From assembly GCA_021495925.1 (NCBI GenBank), contig JAKEKT010000007.1:248001-312000 (forward strand): 64,000 bases of DNA, in the 5' to 3' direction. This stretch comes from Diplodia intermedia (Eukaryota > Ascomycota > Dothideomycetes > Botryosphaeriales > Botryosphaeriaceae). Both the position numbers and the translations under genes were made by a program. The first letter of the stretch is position 1, and each line of letters opens with the position of its first letter. Under the pieces are notes generated by a model, which ran no database searches, was not told where the DNA came from, and worked only from the letters and a program-made list of their open reading frames with translations. Below, in pieces: positions 21,969 to 35,275 of the stretch.

Positions 21969-23574
21969 ATGCCGAAAGCCACATCGAGCGCTCCTGCGCG
22001 CCACGGTCTCCGCCACAACCCGCTCGCCGAGGAGTATGCGCCCTCAAACCCGTTGAAGCAAAAGGCCGGCAAGAGGAAGAATACGCGCACCGAAAATGCG
22101 GACGAACAGGGCTATGTCGACTCCAAGGCCTCGCGCAAGATTCTGAAGATTGGTCAAGACTTGGCCGAGGAGGAGGAGGCCGAACTGGAGTCGCGCCGTC
22201 CGAAGCAGCCAAACCCAGCATTCAATTTTGAGACGCGCATGCAAGACGGACCCGAATCGGACGACGAGGAAATCGCATACGGAGAAGACGACGAGGCATG
22301 GGGTGACGAGGACGACGAGGAGATCGTCGAGGAAGTTGTGCGTGCCCAGGGCTGCTTGCGCTGCTCAAGACCGCTGGCTAATGCCTCGTAGGAGATTGAC
22401 CCGAATGATCTTGAATTGTTCAACAAGTTCAACCCTACTTCGGACCCTTCACATTTGTTTATCCCTGGTGCGTCAGAGGAGCAATCGGGTGGCACCAACT
22501 TGGCAGCTTTGATTCTGGAGAAAATTGCCGAGAAAGAGGCACAGGATGCTGCCAACAACGGCGATGGCCCCCGCTTCGTTGGCGGTGGCGACCCCGAGGA
22601 CGCCGTCGAGCTTCCTGCGCGTGTCGTTGAGGTTTACACTCAGTACGAGACCTAAAATCCCCAGCCCTTGGTCATTTCTAACAATAGTTCGCAGAGTCGG
22701 CTTGATTCTTTCTCGTTGGAAGTCTGGCAAGCTGCCCAAGCCCTTCAAGATTCTTCCTACCCTTCCTGAGTGGGAGACGTTGATTTCCATAACCCGCCCT
22801 GAATCGTGGACCCCCAACGTTTGCTACGAGGCTACCAAGCTTTTCGTCTCTTCGCAGCCCCACACCGTCCAGACCTTCCTCAACACCATCCTGCTCGAAC
22901 GCGTACGCTCCGACATCCACGATTCGCCCCAGAAGAAGCTGAACGTGCATTTGTACAAGGCTCTCAAGAAGGCTTTGTACAAGCCCGCCGCCTTCTTCAA
23001 GGGTGTTCTTTTCCCCCTCGTTGCCGATGGCGACTGCACCTTGCGCGAGGCACACATTGTCGGCAGTGTGTTGGCCAGGGTTTCCATTCCGGTACTTCAC
23101 TCTGCTGCTGCCCTGCACAGACTTTGCGAGATAGCTGCAGAGCAGATGTCCGTCAACACATTCAACGGCGGTGCCACCAACATCTTCATTCGCGTTCTCC
23201 TTGAAAAGAAGTACGCCCTTCCCTACAAGGTCATCGATGCTTTGGTCTTCCATTTCCTCAGGTTCAAGAACGCAAACTTCTCGACCGACGGCACCATGGA
23301 GCTGGTTTCCGAAGGCAATGTCGTCGAACAGAGGGGGGGAGAGGGCAGACTACCTGTTCTTTGGCACCAATGTCTCCTCGCCTTCGCGCAGCGCTACAGA
23401 AACGACATCACCGAAGATCAAAGAGAAGCGCTGCTCGACCTGTTGCTTGTCAGAGGGCACAGAGCAATCGGCCCCGAAGTGAGACGAGAGCTTCTGGAGG
23501 GTCGTGGTAGGGGAGTGCCGGTGGAGCCGGAGGTTGGGAACGGAGGTGATGATACCATGATGATCGTTGACTGA
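21969..23574 (+). CDS. ENP1: Bystin (Enp1), 40S ribosome biogenesis factor
   Basis: Exons 21969-22337, 22392-22642 and 22695-23574 give 499 residues. The N-terminus is basic and acidic (RHGLRHNPLAEEY, then a Glu/Asp-rich stretch). Exon 2 starts EIDPNDLELFNKFNP. Exon 3 carries the bystin core: VGLILSRWKSGKLPKPFKIL, WTPNVCYEATKLFVSS, CTLREAHIVGSVLARVSIPV, LHSAAALHRLCEIAAEQM, and LPVLWHQCLLAFAQRYRNDI. Both introns are 52-54 nt with GCTAAT or CTAAC branch sites. Enp1 acts in 90S/pre-40S particles in the nucleolus and in export. It pairs divergently with BRE2. Confidence 0.95.
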
Positions 23575-26500
23575 GTCTGATTCCTCGCATGGGCGCGAAT
23601 TTCCAGGATACGCATCAAAAAAGGCAAAATTCGGCGTTTGGGGGCTAAGGTGATGATAAAGAGTTCAAATTCCACAACGTTCTTTTTTCTTTCCTTCGGC
23701 GTGTCGCGCCCTTACCCTTGGCTTGTGATCTCTTGCATTATTCATGACTGTGTAGCTACCGAGTGCGAATCTCAAGAAGGGCTGGGTCACGGCTTGATAT
23801 GCGGTGGTAGGCCATGCGATTTGCTTCAAGTGGCGCATCTAAAATCTCGCTCTGGCTCGCTGGAAAGATTCAAGAATTCGAATTGATGGTTGATGTAGCA
23901 GTGAAAGTCTGGCATGTATAAGCGGAGACCCTCGAGTATATCCTATTAAGCTACATGACTTATTGCCGACCTAACGTTATCCACATTCGCACTGCAAGTA
24001 TTCCTAACAAGCACAAAAGTTTGAGCCACTTACGTTGGTAGTGGGAAGCAATAGCCTGGACGCGGATTTGGTTTTAGGGTTATGCATATGCATCCACACA
24101 TAGGATCCAACTACCCACATATGGCTATTACTACACACCTCCACCACCAAGCAATCATCATCTTCTTTCGCACCTTCAAGCGCAATTCCTGGTTATTGAA
24201 ATCACACCTTTCCATCGAGTGCTGGCGCTCCTAACCAAGCTCTTTCCCGAGCACCTTGCAGTCCTCGAGCTCCTCTACCAAGATTGTGCAGTGATTTCCC
24301 CTACCTGATGAACTGTTCAGTCCTGCTGTAGACGGTCCCCAGCAGATTGGCGCGGGCTATACAACTCCTCCGCATCCTTCAAGAGCTCCGTTGAAGCAGT
24401 CTTGCGGCCCGCAGCCAATCACTCTGCGAATACCTTTCTTTGCTCCGTGCCTTGGGAGCTATATACGAAACCCTCCCGTGACATTTTCTGCGCATAAAGT
24501 AGCAATTTGGCGTCCCGATCCCTGTCCTCTCGTTCTCGCGTGACTGACGCTCGAATCGTACGCGATTCCCTCGAGTGCGTTATACGTAGCAATCTGCGAG
24601 TGGGATGCATGCTGACAGCCGTACTTCGCTGTGTGACCGTAAGCTGACTCGCTGAGTCACGTCGTCTTCGATCAACACTTGCCATCCATGTCGTGGGAAG
24701 CGAATTCGTATGGTATCGCAATATGGCGGAATGATGATCTCATGCTTTCCTCTGTGCTCTTCCGAAGCCTCTGATTGCCATTGCAATTGTTTCGAGGGTC
24801 TGGCTCGCAGTTTGATGACTCAGTCCGTCTCAACAAGCGGCCACGGGTGTGCTACGGGCTCCATTCAACAATCTTCTCTCCCTTCTCTTTGCCATGCAAG
24901 AAGAGACAAGGCGGCAGCGGCGGCAGGAGTGGCGGCAGCAACAGCCTAGCCTTTGTGACAACCAATTACGCGCAGGACTGGAGATCATCCAAGCTCGCCG
25001 TCGGAGCCATTTCCAGAGCCGTCGAACAGCAATGACAAGTGCAAAAGAGAAAAACCATGCAGGTCTCAAGATCACTTTTCTTGGCCGGATGTTCGGTGAC
25101 GTTGGTCGGCTCAAACGTCGGAGCGCTTTTCTCTCCGTCGGCCGGACGCTGAAAACGGGTGCGCGTGTGGGGCCGTCGGCTGGTCGAACATTAAGAGAAG
25201 CTTTGATGGAGACGAGTCAGTCAGTGATTCGGATCTCGGCATTTGCCGAGGGCTGCTACAGGGCAGGGTGTGAGAAGCGAAAGGGGACCCGGGTCATGGA
25301 GACGAAAATATGGGGTGTTAATATTTCCGGAGCCGTCGGTGAGTACATATGGCTGTGAGTGTGCGACATGCAAGCGAAAGGGAGAGAAATGAGAGGCAGA
25401 TCATGGGGGTTCCATTACCGAGATATTGGCCGGATTGGACTGCACGTACTGCAACTCGTCAGCTGCAGACGCCAATCATGGCTAGGAACCATCGTATACA
25501 ATGTCCAAGATCATCGGCCTGAGACGCCGCTGGTGGCGTGCGTGGTGCTGCAGCTTGCCGACGAGCTTGCTTGAGTTCACCCCCCGGCCGTGCTCACCCT
25601 GATGAATTCGAGACCAGCGGGACCAGTTCCATGCGCGAGTCCGAGTTCTGCGAAACAGGATGAACGAGAACTAATCATCGTACGAGACCGAAGCATCTGT
25701 CCGTCGAGATGGACTGGTAGTGCCGGCAAAGGGGGGTCATGTGCTGGAAGATAGGCTTCGTGGTTTGCCGCCTGAACCTTGTCGCGGTCAGTCGGCGCAA
25801 ACATTCCAGCAGGCAAAGACGGAACCGCAGAGATAGGCAACTGGGACACCCGGGCGAAGGCGCAGCTTCTCATGCTGCGTTGAAACGGACTGTCCCGCAA
25901 GCAATTGCCCACGGCGGCTCCCTGTACGTCCAGGGCGGAGGTGAGGCAGTCCTTGGCAGGCTGTGTTCATGCGGCACTAGCTGGACGCACAAGGAACATG
26001 ATTTGCCACCACAGGCTTGTGTATCCAGGCGCCGGAGGGGAAGGGGCAGACCTGAAGGGGGTTTGGGCAGTCGATGGCACAGCGCGAGTCTTCTGCCGTG
26101 CTCTTGGGGCGCAGGGTACGTGTCAAGCGAACGAAAGGCACCCAGTAGCTATCAATAAAGCGGCCGTCTTGTCACAGCCACGGTGGAGCGGGATGCCGTC
26201 GCGTGGATGGTGGATCTCCGATTCCTCATGGTGCTGCATCTTGCGGACGTGCAGGCATGCACAGCCAATGTCGGTCCAGGGCTGCAAGGAGCAGGGGGCC
26301 CGTGGCTTGGGGGTTCATAGGATCGCGCAGCCGCGGTTATCAGTCTCTGTATTCTGCAGCGGGGGCGTGGTACCTGGGGGCCGTGGCTCCGTGCATTCAT
26401 CACAGTTGGATTCACTCGTTTCCGATTCCCCGGCGCAACTGGCGCAGACGGGGAACAAAGCGTCAGCGCGGCGGACTACTGCTGAGGGTGCAAGCAATAT

Positions 26501-27044
26501 CCGCACGCGTCCAAGTACGTACTGCTCTGGGGCCTGGGGCCCGGCCTCAAACGGGCGCTGTGCATACGCACCAATGCGCCCGACCAAAGCCCGGCGTGCG
26601 ACGCCTAGACTTGGGGCGGGCTGGACACGACGAGATGAGTGACTCCAGCTCACGGCTACGTTGTGCCCGAGTGGCCAGATGCATGCGGCGCAATGGACGC
26701 GTGAGTGTGCTTATCGTGCAGTCCTGGCTTTGCTGTCCGCCTGCTGTTGCAGACCGAAGCGCAAGCCGGCGTAAGCGTGTCGGCTGAGGGTTGAGCGTCG
26801 CGTGTCCAGGTGCAGATCGCGGCGGTGGCTAACGGTAGCTGGCGTGGAACTCGATGCTGGCTGGTCCGAAAGGAGTGGAAGTGCTTGTTGGGATGGCTCA
26901 AGGCGACTGCTGGACGTGGGAGAGGGCGGCGACGGAAGTGTTGGCCGCCCGACAGGGATCGCGCGCCAAGACAAGCGCGACCGAACTTCTTTGCGACTAC
27001 AGTGCAAGACTGCTTCGTGCGCGCGCCCACCGCCTTCACCCACG
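23575..27044. other. 3.5 kb without a recognisable gene
   Basis: Many short frames exist on both strands but none shows domain-like text, splice-consistent extension or sequence conservation I can identify. No tRNA B-box or rRNA match was found by eye. The first ~600 bp are AT-richer ENP1 3' flank. The last few hundred are the uL15m promoter. A non-coding transcript or fast-evolving small gene cannot be excluded. Confidence 0.45.
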
Positions 27045-28039
27045 ATGCCGCCCAGATTATCCGCCCTGCGCGCCTTCAGCTCGCTGACGTCCACGCCGAC
27101 CCCATGCCTGTCATTGTTCGCCCCGCTGCTCCAGCAGCCCCAGCAGGCCCGCGCCGCTTCCATTCTTGCCCGCTTGTCTGACGCTCCCGGTGCCTACAAC
27201 AAGAGGATACGACGAGGCCGTGGTCCCGCCTCGGGGAAGGGAAAAACATCGGGGCGTGGTCACAAGGGTCAGAAGCAGCATGGAAAGGTGCCTGTTGGCA
27301 TGAATGGTGGCCAGACGCCATACGAGGTGACGCATCCGGAGAAGGGTTTTGTCAACCAGTATGTTTCTGCCCCAATGGTGTGCAGAACCTCGCTGATGAC
27401 GGTGTTGCGCTAGATTCTCCGTGGAGATGAGTCCATTGAATCTGGACCGCCTGCAGCAATGGATCGATCAAGGCCGCATCGACCCTTCCCAGCCCATAAC
27501 CATGAAGGAGCTTCAGAAGTCTAGGTGCCTGCATGGTGTCAAGGACGGCGTCAAGTTGCTGGCCAGGGTAAGCACTTTTGATTTTTTTTTTTTGGTCTTT
27601 AATGATGGGGACCCAGCCTGATGTATTACCGCAGGGCTCAGAGCAGTTACGCACTCCGGTGAATCTCGTAGTTTCGCGTGCCTCCGCATCCGCCATTGCC
27701 GCGGTCGAAGCTGCAGGGGGTTCCGTAATCACAAGATACTATTCCCCCAACGCCATCAAACATGTCCTGCGTGGGCTCAGCGACCCCATCGTCTCAGCCC
27801 AAATGCCGAGTGAATTGGCATCCGCATCCCGCAGCTTCAAGTACAGACTGCCCGATCCCACGGCCAGAAAAGACATCGAGTACTACCGTGATCCTGCCCA
27901 CCGAGGCTATCTTAGTCACTTGGTACCCGCGGGAGAAGGCCCAAGTTTGTTCTTCAAGACGCCGGGCTCAAGCAAGGCTGTGAAAAAGGGTTCCACGAAG
28001 ACGAAGGGAGCGTCCAAGGCCGAAAACCGGATTTGGTGA
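27045..28039 (+). CDS. MRPL10: Mitochondrial ribosomal protein uL15m (MRPL10-type)
   Basis: Exons 27045-27358, 27414-27567 and 27635-28039 give 290 residues. The N-terminal ~40 residues are Arg/Ser/Ala/Leu-rich (MPPRLSALRAFSSLTSTPTP), a typical mitochondrial presequence. The L15 signature follows: NKRIRRGRGPASGKGKTSGR, then GHKGQKQHG and FVNQ/FSVEMSPLNLDRLQQW across intron 1. Later blocks are LKYRL-like and RGYLSHLVPAGEGPSLFF. Introns are 55 and 67 nt; the second holds a poly-T tract. The protein belongs to the large subunit of the mitoribosome. The gene lies between two large gene-free regions. Confidence 0.93.
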
Positions 28040-31000
28040 GCCAGGCGAGCATTGCGGAAAGACTATGTATCATAAAAGGCTGCACGGTAGGCTTTTGGGC
28101 GTTTGTCATTTGGCACGTGGTAACGGGAAGCTTGAGCATTGAGCAGGATGGTGCGCCTAGGTTTGTGCAAGCATTGGCTGCACACCCAAATCTAAATGCA
28201 AGTGCTCATGTGTTGCGTCGCCATTGGCCATGTTTCTCCAGCAGCTTGCTCGTCACCTTACCCTGATTGGCAAGTACATCGCAATCTATGAACCAGCCAG
28301 GCTCTCTGCGCTGACTGGCAATCTCATCCTCTCGTCATGAGACACCAATGCGTGGGCATCACTCCAGCCAGCATGCGCGGCTGTGAGGCTATTTCCTCCA
28401 AAGGGATGCGCGGTGGCCACCATCAGGCTTCGTGCTATTGATTCCGGAGAAGCGATAATGGGGTCGATCATGGAAGCGGTGGCATGAAGAAGGCTGAACG
28501 CGCAAGTGTGCACAGGTGACGGCGTTTCATTCTCTACTGCCGGCGACACTCCTTCTGGAAAAGCCTCCTGCAGCAGCAAAGCAGGTACAAGGTACAACAC
28601 AAGCGCATCTGCAGCGTTAGACGTGAGGAGCCAATGATGGCAAGGGGGGCACGGGACCGCAATTTGAGCGGGTACCTCGCTGTCGTTGGAGTAATCCGCA
28701 TTCCGCTTGCCGGCTGATGCATGTTGGTTCTTCCGTCACTGGCCGCGTGAAAATTAGTAGTATCACCGAGCCGGTCAACAAGCCTGCGATTGCTGGGCAG
28801 TGAGATTTGATGCGAGTGCTGACGGAAGGTGCCCAAGTAACGGAATGAGGCTGACCGACGTGGTGCGCACGTATGGGAATGCAGGAGAATTGCCCATCGT
28901 TTCCTGTGCGGGGCCACATGCAGAAATCCAACGAGGTCCCGAACGGTCGCACATGGTTTTGCAATAGGTCGATCCATGGAACCAGCCGTGCTCGCGGTGC
29001 CGTACTGCTGTTAGATATTATTATTGCACTGGGGAGGCACGGAATGCACAGCCGAGGTCGCTTGGGCCTGGGCGAAGGCAGTGGGGGCAACGTCTCGTCA
29101 GCCTGATTGCGGAAGCATCGTCCAGTCATGTCGAACAAGGTTGAGGGGCCAGCCTTTGATGCAGCAAAGAGGCGTGGTGGCCGAAACACAAACCCAGCCG
29201 CGAACCGGAGGTCGTGCATCCGGAGGTGGGCGTGGTGGCGAGAAGTAATGCAAGCGGTCAAAAGCAAGGCCCGGGGAGCAGTCGGACTTAGCCCCATCAG
29301 CGCGATCCGACCATCCACACGTACGCGGTAGCTACCTGCTGTTTCAACATGTTGCCGGAGGCGGTCAACGTGACGACCAGGGATCTTCAAGCCGCCAGGC
29401 GGGGACCGCGGCCGTACAGGGAAGTCCAGCAGTCAACCCTCGGCGCCGGCTGACGATGATGCAGCGGGTCGAACTGGACACGAACAAAGCTTCTCGCCCC
29501 AAGGGATATTGGCTTTGAATCAGGACCCTCGCCAGAGGCAGGCCGGTCTGCTTTACGAAGCGTTGGACCCTTGGCGGGCGGTTGGGCCTCTCATGACCAC
29601 GGTCCATAAAATAGCGGAGTATGGACACCCAAGAAGTGGTGTTTACTGAGACGGAACCAACGCCGGCAGACCGACACAGTGAGCGTTACGAGCCGTGCTG
29701 GGAAATGTGAGCAGCCGAGGACACGTCGAGCCAATAATAGCGGCATGACGACAACCGCCGGGGCCGGGGAGCATGGACAGTGCCTTGCATGAGACAGACG
29801 ACGAAGATATTTGCTGCGCCTCGAGGGCGAGCAGGCGATCGTGACTCCATCCAGGACGTAAGCCAGCAGAGACGGCGCAGGACTGCATTCCGGCAGGCGT
29901 GTCGGGGGCGGCTAGCGAGGCGTCGCACATGATTCAGGCGGACAAGGCCCAGGAGGGCGCTGGCGGCGGGGCTGGCAGAAGCTAGAAGAAGTGGCCGAAG
30001 GAGCAGAGGGCGGCGATGCTGGATGATCGCGAGCCGTGACCAGGGCCCTAGCGGCGAGGGCGAGCGGCGGGGCACACGGAGCGAGCGTGTGGCGGCGCGG
30101 ACTGCTGGCTGCGGGCTCGGTGGCCTCAGCCCGGGGCGCTGCTCCGCTGGTGGACGCGTTGCGCTGGCGGCCGGGCACACGGCAAGCTAGGCGGCGCTCA
30201 TCAGGTGCAAGGCGGCGACGGCGGTGCGCTGGTTGGCTTGTCGTGCGATCCATGTCGCGTTGCTGCTGGGGGCGTAGTGTTCCATCGGACCGGCGAAACT
30301 GGCGCCCTGGACTCGGGTTCGCAGGACGCGGCGTGATGCATGCTGCGCGCTTCGGGCAACAGACAGATCCTTGGGATGCGTCGAGAGATTTGGCGGCGAG
30401 CGGCGGCCGGAGTCTGGTGAGGACGAGTGGAGAGCGCCTGCTGCATCGGGACAGGTGTGGGCGAAGGGCGAGCAAACAACACCGGCAACCCTGTGGCGAG
30501 CGCTCCGGCCTGCGCCATACGTCCTTACGCGACCGCATTATTCGATAGTCGGGCGCCAGGGATGCGTAAGCTCAGCCTTTGCTCGCATCACGTAACGACG
30601 CCCGCGGCCTGTCACTGTCAGACGCGCTGCTGTTTGCAGGCCAGTTCCAGTTCCAGTTCCAGTTCCAGCTCCAGCTCAGCTCCAGCTCCAGCCCCAGCCC
30701 CGACCGGGCATGCCGCGCAGCTCGCCTCGCCGCGCCCGAGCCCGGGCAGGAGCAACGCAGTGGGTTGCAAGAGAATGGACCCTCGTGTGCCCCGCGCAGG
30801 ACGCTATCCTCTTCCTACCGACGTGGGCAGGTGAAGTCAATATCGGGACGTAGACGCGAGCTTTAAACCTGTACAGCTACAACACCCAGACATCATCGGA
30901 TCCCACTACCCATCCACTAGGGCGTACCACCCCTGCAGGACGGATGTAGGTCGGCTCAATTCTCTTGCACAGCAAGCAATCATCATGGAGGCAGAGCGAG

Positions 31001-33274
31001 CAAGCTGGCCGGGCAGATCGCGTGCCGGCGTGGATGTGGATGCAAAGCGCTGGGCGGCCATCCCGGTCGACCGCCGCCGCCTGGCTCCGTCACCCTGTCT
31101 GCGACGCGCCAGCTGCACCAGCACGCGGCATGCAAAGAAAAAAAATGTCAAATTATGACGATACGCAGGGAGGCACACGGTCGCGACGCACGCCCAGGCC
31201 CCGAGCCGCCGCCCATTACGCTTCCGCTTCGGGCCTGGCTCCCCTCGGCCTCGAGCCTCCTGAGTCGGGTGTGTTTATCCCGTCCGCGGCGTGCCTCAGC
31301 AATCACCTCGCCGCGCCGGGCTTCCAGCTCGTATGACTTGCTGCTCCGTCGGCCACAGGAGGCGCCCACAATCTCCGTCGATCTCGGATGACGCGGGTGC
31401 GCTCTGGACGGCGACGCTGGAATTTGCGCGTACACGAGACAGGGGACGAGGCTCGCCATCCCTACCGCCTTCGACCACCCCCACCGCGGCTGGGTGGGTG
31501 GTGAGCGGTGCCGATCTGGCCAGGTGAGACTTGCCCGTTGCGGGTGGTCGTCGGGAGCTTTGTCGCGGCGCTGATTGGGCGGCGGGGGGCTGGAGCACCG
31601 CAGGGCCAGCTCCTTGCTTCGGCCGCTGGGCGCTGGTTCTCTGGGGGGCCGCGAGCACAGGCGCGGTTTGCGGCGCACGGCCGCTCGCTCAACACCAGCG
31701 TGCGGAATGCCGAGTCGAAAAGCAATACGCGGACGCGCCAAGGGGGCGGCCGCCGGGCTGTGGGCGGGTGGTGCGTCTGGCCGCCGGGGCAGAAGGTATT
31801 GGCGAGACGCCCGCAGACTCACCGAGCAACACCAGCAAATTTGCAGCAGGATTCTGCGAGGCGCGATCAGCGACGACGCGGCGCGGCAAGGTTTCGGCGC
31901 GGAAATAGATGACTTTAGGGTAAGACAGCGAGCCACACGCCGGCGCGTTCGTATCGCGCGCAGCGAGCGAAACAAGGAGCGCAGCGCTGAGCGGCGCACC
32001 GCACAAGGGTCGGGTGTGGCAGCATTCAGACGGAAGACGCTTCACGGCATGGGGCTGCGCCAGGCCAGCAGGCAGCGCGGAGGCAGCAGGCGGCTGGCAG
32101 CTGGCCGGGAGGTACGCGCACAGCTGCTCCACCCGGCGGCCACTGCACACATCCACACGCGCGCCCTCGCAGGCACCGTTGCGCAGGCTGGATCGCCGGC
32201 AGAGTTTAGAGCGTGCTGCGCTGCTGCTGGCAGCCTCGAGCTCCACCGCGGCCGGCCAATGGCGGGCGCTGGCGGCGCTGGCGGGCGAGACAGCCCATGA
32301 CCTAATCATCCGCTTGGGTTTGATTGAGCGCAGGCGTGACCGGGCGCGGGCATGGATGGGGCGCCCGTCATCGCGGCCATCAGGCTCGCCGCAGAAGGGC
32401 AAGCCGCACTGACTCTGCTTCGGCGGTGCTGGAGGATGCGGTTAGGGCGCAGCGCAGCGCTCAGCAGCGGCTGCACCGTAACCGCTCGAGTAGCGCCCCC
32501 AATCTAACACCGGCATCCCATCCTCCATCCACCACGCGCGCACGCACATGCCCGGCCGGCTCTTTTTGCGCCTGCCCCAACCCCTGCCCGCAGGCTAGTG
32601 GGTGCCGCGCGCTCGCCCACGGCACGCCTGCGCCTGTCCGCCGCCCCGGGCCCAGCGCGACACGCTCTCTTTTCGGAATCATCCTTGTTGTGCTGCTGCA
32701 TATCCACCGCGCTGGTCGTTGGTTGCTCTGACATCAACCACGCCGTGCTGCCGCTTCCACACATCAATTTGGATCAGCCTCTTGGGGCTTGCTCCTCCCC
32801 AGTGCCCCCCAATGCCTGGAACCTTCCGCTCGAAGACGGCCGCAATCACGACGCCTGACTAGTCCTGAATAATGCCGTTTTATCAAAACCGGTGCCTCTC
32901 CGCCCAGGCGATGCGCAGCCTACGCAAAGCGAAACGCCATCATCCTCACTTCCTGTCTTGATCGTCCCGCACCCTACCTCGCGCCTTGTTCTCCTGCTGC
33001 CTACTAAACCACCTTCCTGCCTCGCCCTCACCACCCATCACCACTACCCACCCATAGCGTGCCACTGCGGAAACCGCGCTACATATTTCCGAGCATATCT
33101 GGGAGCCGCCGACTCCGCTCCTTGCTTAGCACCAAAGGGCGCCGAAGCATTTTCCCTTTCACTCATTCTGGCAATGTTGTGAAGCCCGTTGGAGCTCCTT
33201 CCTCGGCAGCCCAACACCGCCGGTGACGACACTAAATCCACCGTCTTCGCCTCCACCCTCCGCCGCCCGCCCTC
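28040..33274. other. 5.2 kb without a recognisable gene, upstream of the CLG1-like cyclin
   Basis: Highly GC-rich over 29.5-32.7 kb, which leaves long but meaningless open frames on both strands. I find no domain text, tRNA or transposon protein. A (TTCCAG)/(CTCCAG) simple repeat lies at 30640-30700. From about 32850 to 33270 the plus strand becomes C/T-rich, as expected for a fungal promoter and 5' leader of the cyclin gene. Confidence 0.45.
30640..30700. repeat. TTCCAG/CTCCAG hexanucleotide-like simple repeat
   Basis: About ten near-perfect 6-nt units (CCAGTT changing to CCAGCT and CCAGCC) in non-coding GC-rich sequence. It is a simple repeat with no gene attached. Confidence 0.8.
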
Positions 33275-35275
33275 ATGCTGCAACTACAGAGACCGCAGTC
33301 AATGCCTCACGCCCTCGCTCTGGACCGCTCGCAGCCTGCTCCCGTCTACCCGCCTGCCCGCACCCACAAGCCCCAGCACGAGCAGCTGCCGCTGCGGGAC
33401 TCCCGCTCTCTGTACGCTCCCGGCGAAGGTTGGCAGGCACGGCCAAGCGCACTTGGCAACCCTGCCGCCCCTCCCGTCAACATGACCAGCGTGCAGCGAG
33501 GCCACAATGCCTTGCCGCAGCCTGCCAGCAGCTATGCTGTTCAAAGACCTGGCGATGCCGCCTTCACCAAGTCGCAGCATGTCCACCAAGCTCCGGAAGC
33601 GAACCCCAAAGCCATGACAACCTCCCACAGGACCGCCTACCAAAACGGCCCTCAGCCCGTCTACCACCCGCCGAGTCCGTCCATGCGTGGCAGCAGCAAT
33701 AACGCCAATGGCCACACCTCCGAGGACTACCGCAATGCGAGGAGAGCTTCGAACCAATCCATTGCTGCGTCTCTGCAGATTCCCACGTCAATCCACACCC
33801 CGCAGACCAGCATGCCTCAGCTTGCCGCTGAGGTGAGTTCCTGAAGTCTTTAATCCTGGTGTCCCAAAGCTGACCCTCGGTAGATTACGTGCCTTTTCTG
33901 GTTCGAAAACTCATCCACTCTGCACCAGGCCCTCGATTCGTTATCGCCGCCGCCGACCAGCCTCGTTCCTGACGCACAGCCTACGACGGGTTTCCGGAAG
34001 TGGGTCACGACCATCCTTTCTACTACACAGGTCACGCAGAACGTGGTGATTCTCGCCCTCCTGTTCATCTACCGGCTCAAGACAATCAACCCTGGTGTTA
34101 AGGGAAAGCCCGGCAGCGAGTATCGGCTGCTCACCGTGGCATTGATGCTTGGAAACAAGTTTTTGGACGACAATACGTACACGAACAAAACTTGGGCGGA
34201 TGTTTCCGGGATCTCGGTTCAGGAAGTGCACATCATGGAGGTTGAGTTCCTGAGCAACATGAAGTACAACTTGTTTACTTCAGCGGAGGAGTGGAGCGAG
34301 TGGCATGTCACTCTTGGCAAGTTTGGAACGTTCTTCGAGAGAGCTTCCAGGGCACCCTTGGAAACTTCCTCCAGAGCACTTGGCCCTCCCACTCCGACCC
34401 TTCGTGTGCCTCCAAACCTTCCGTCGCCGCCGCATTCGACGCAGGCCTCACCTCCTTTCCTCAATGGATTCTCGCCGAACAACAACTCGTACTCCAACAC
34501 GCCAACACTGCTGCCTCACATCTGCTCCGCGGCTGTCTCTCCGATCGGACCACTGCCCGAGCTCAACTTGCGGCCTGGCTCAAGGAAGCGCAGCTACGAC
34601 GATCAGGCGCAGGAACCGGCACCGAAACGGACGTTGAGGAACTTTGCTCCGACGGAAAACCAACCAGCATACACGAGCATTCCTCAACAGCCCACTTTGA
34701 CTCAACCGACTGCGCAGCCCACAACGAGTGTCCCTCCGATGCTGCCGCCTCTCCCCAATCTGTCTGTTCCGCAGCTCCCGCCTCCGAACACCCGGTCAAA
34801 TTCCCTGGTTTACCCTCCCCCGATGCAATGGTCCCAGCCGTCCTCGATGCCTCCGGCTCCCGCCGCCACGCTGCCGCCTACGCTCTCGATTTCGCAGTCT
34901 CAATCATCCGTTCCGGGGCCCTCGCGTCAGCTGAGCCCGTTGCCTGCCGATTCTGCTGCGAACTCACCATTGCACCCTGGATTCGGTCCAGGCGCTCCCA
35001 AGCAGAACAGGCTCTCCCCCTCTTTCTATCTCTCTCAACGCAGCTCGCCTTACAGGCCAGTTAGGACTGTGAATACACTGTTGGTCCCTCCTCCTTCAAC
35101 ATCGATCAGCCACCCCCCGCGCCTTGGCTTCGATCAAATGCAGTATCAGCCACTTGGCAGGCCGTCGAACGAGCGCCGGGCTGGTCCTTTGCCTTACATG
35201 AACCACGACGCCTGGCCCACGACCAACCAGTTCAACCAGTGGCCTGTTCTCCCTCAGCCGAACTTCTCACGATAG
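33275..35275 (+). CDS. CLG1-like cyclin (Pho85-type cyclin family)
   Basis: Exons 33275-33832 and 33884-35275 give 649 residues. Intron 1 is 51 nt with GTGAGT, a GCTGAC branch and GGTAG acceptor. The N-terminal 180 residues are Pro/Gln/His-rich. The cyclin box spans about 190-310: VTQNVVILALLFIYRLKTIN, YRLLTVALMLGNKFLDDNTY, NKTWADVSGISVQEVHIMEV, EFLSNMKYNLFTSAEEW. The long C-terminal tail is Pro/Ser-rich with an NLS-like PGSRKRSYDD. Clg1-like cyclins partner a Pho85-class CDK in growth and nutrient signalling; that role is inferred. A downstream in-frame ATG at 33302 is an alternative start. Confidence 0.85.

Noticed and set aside
24070..24082. Telomere-like TTTTAGGGTTA
   Set aside because: Only one unit, internal to the window and not an array.
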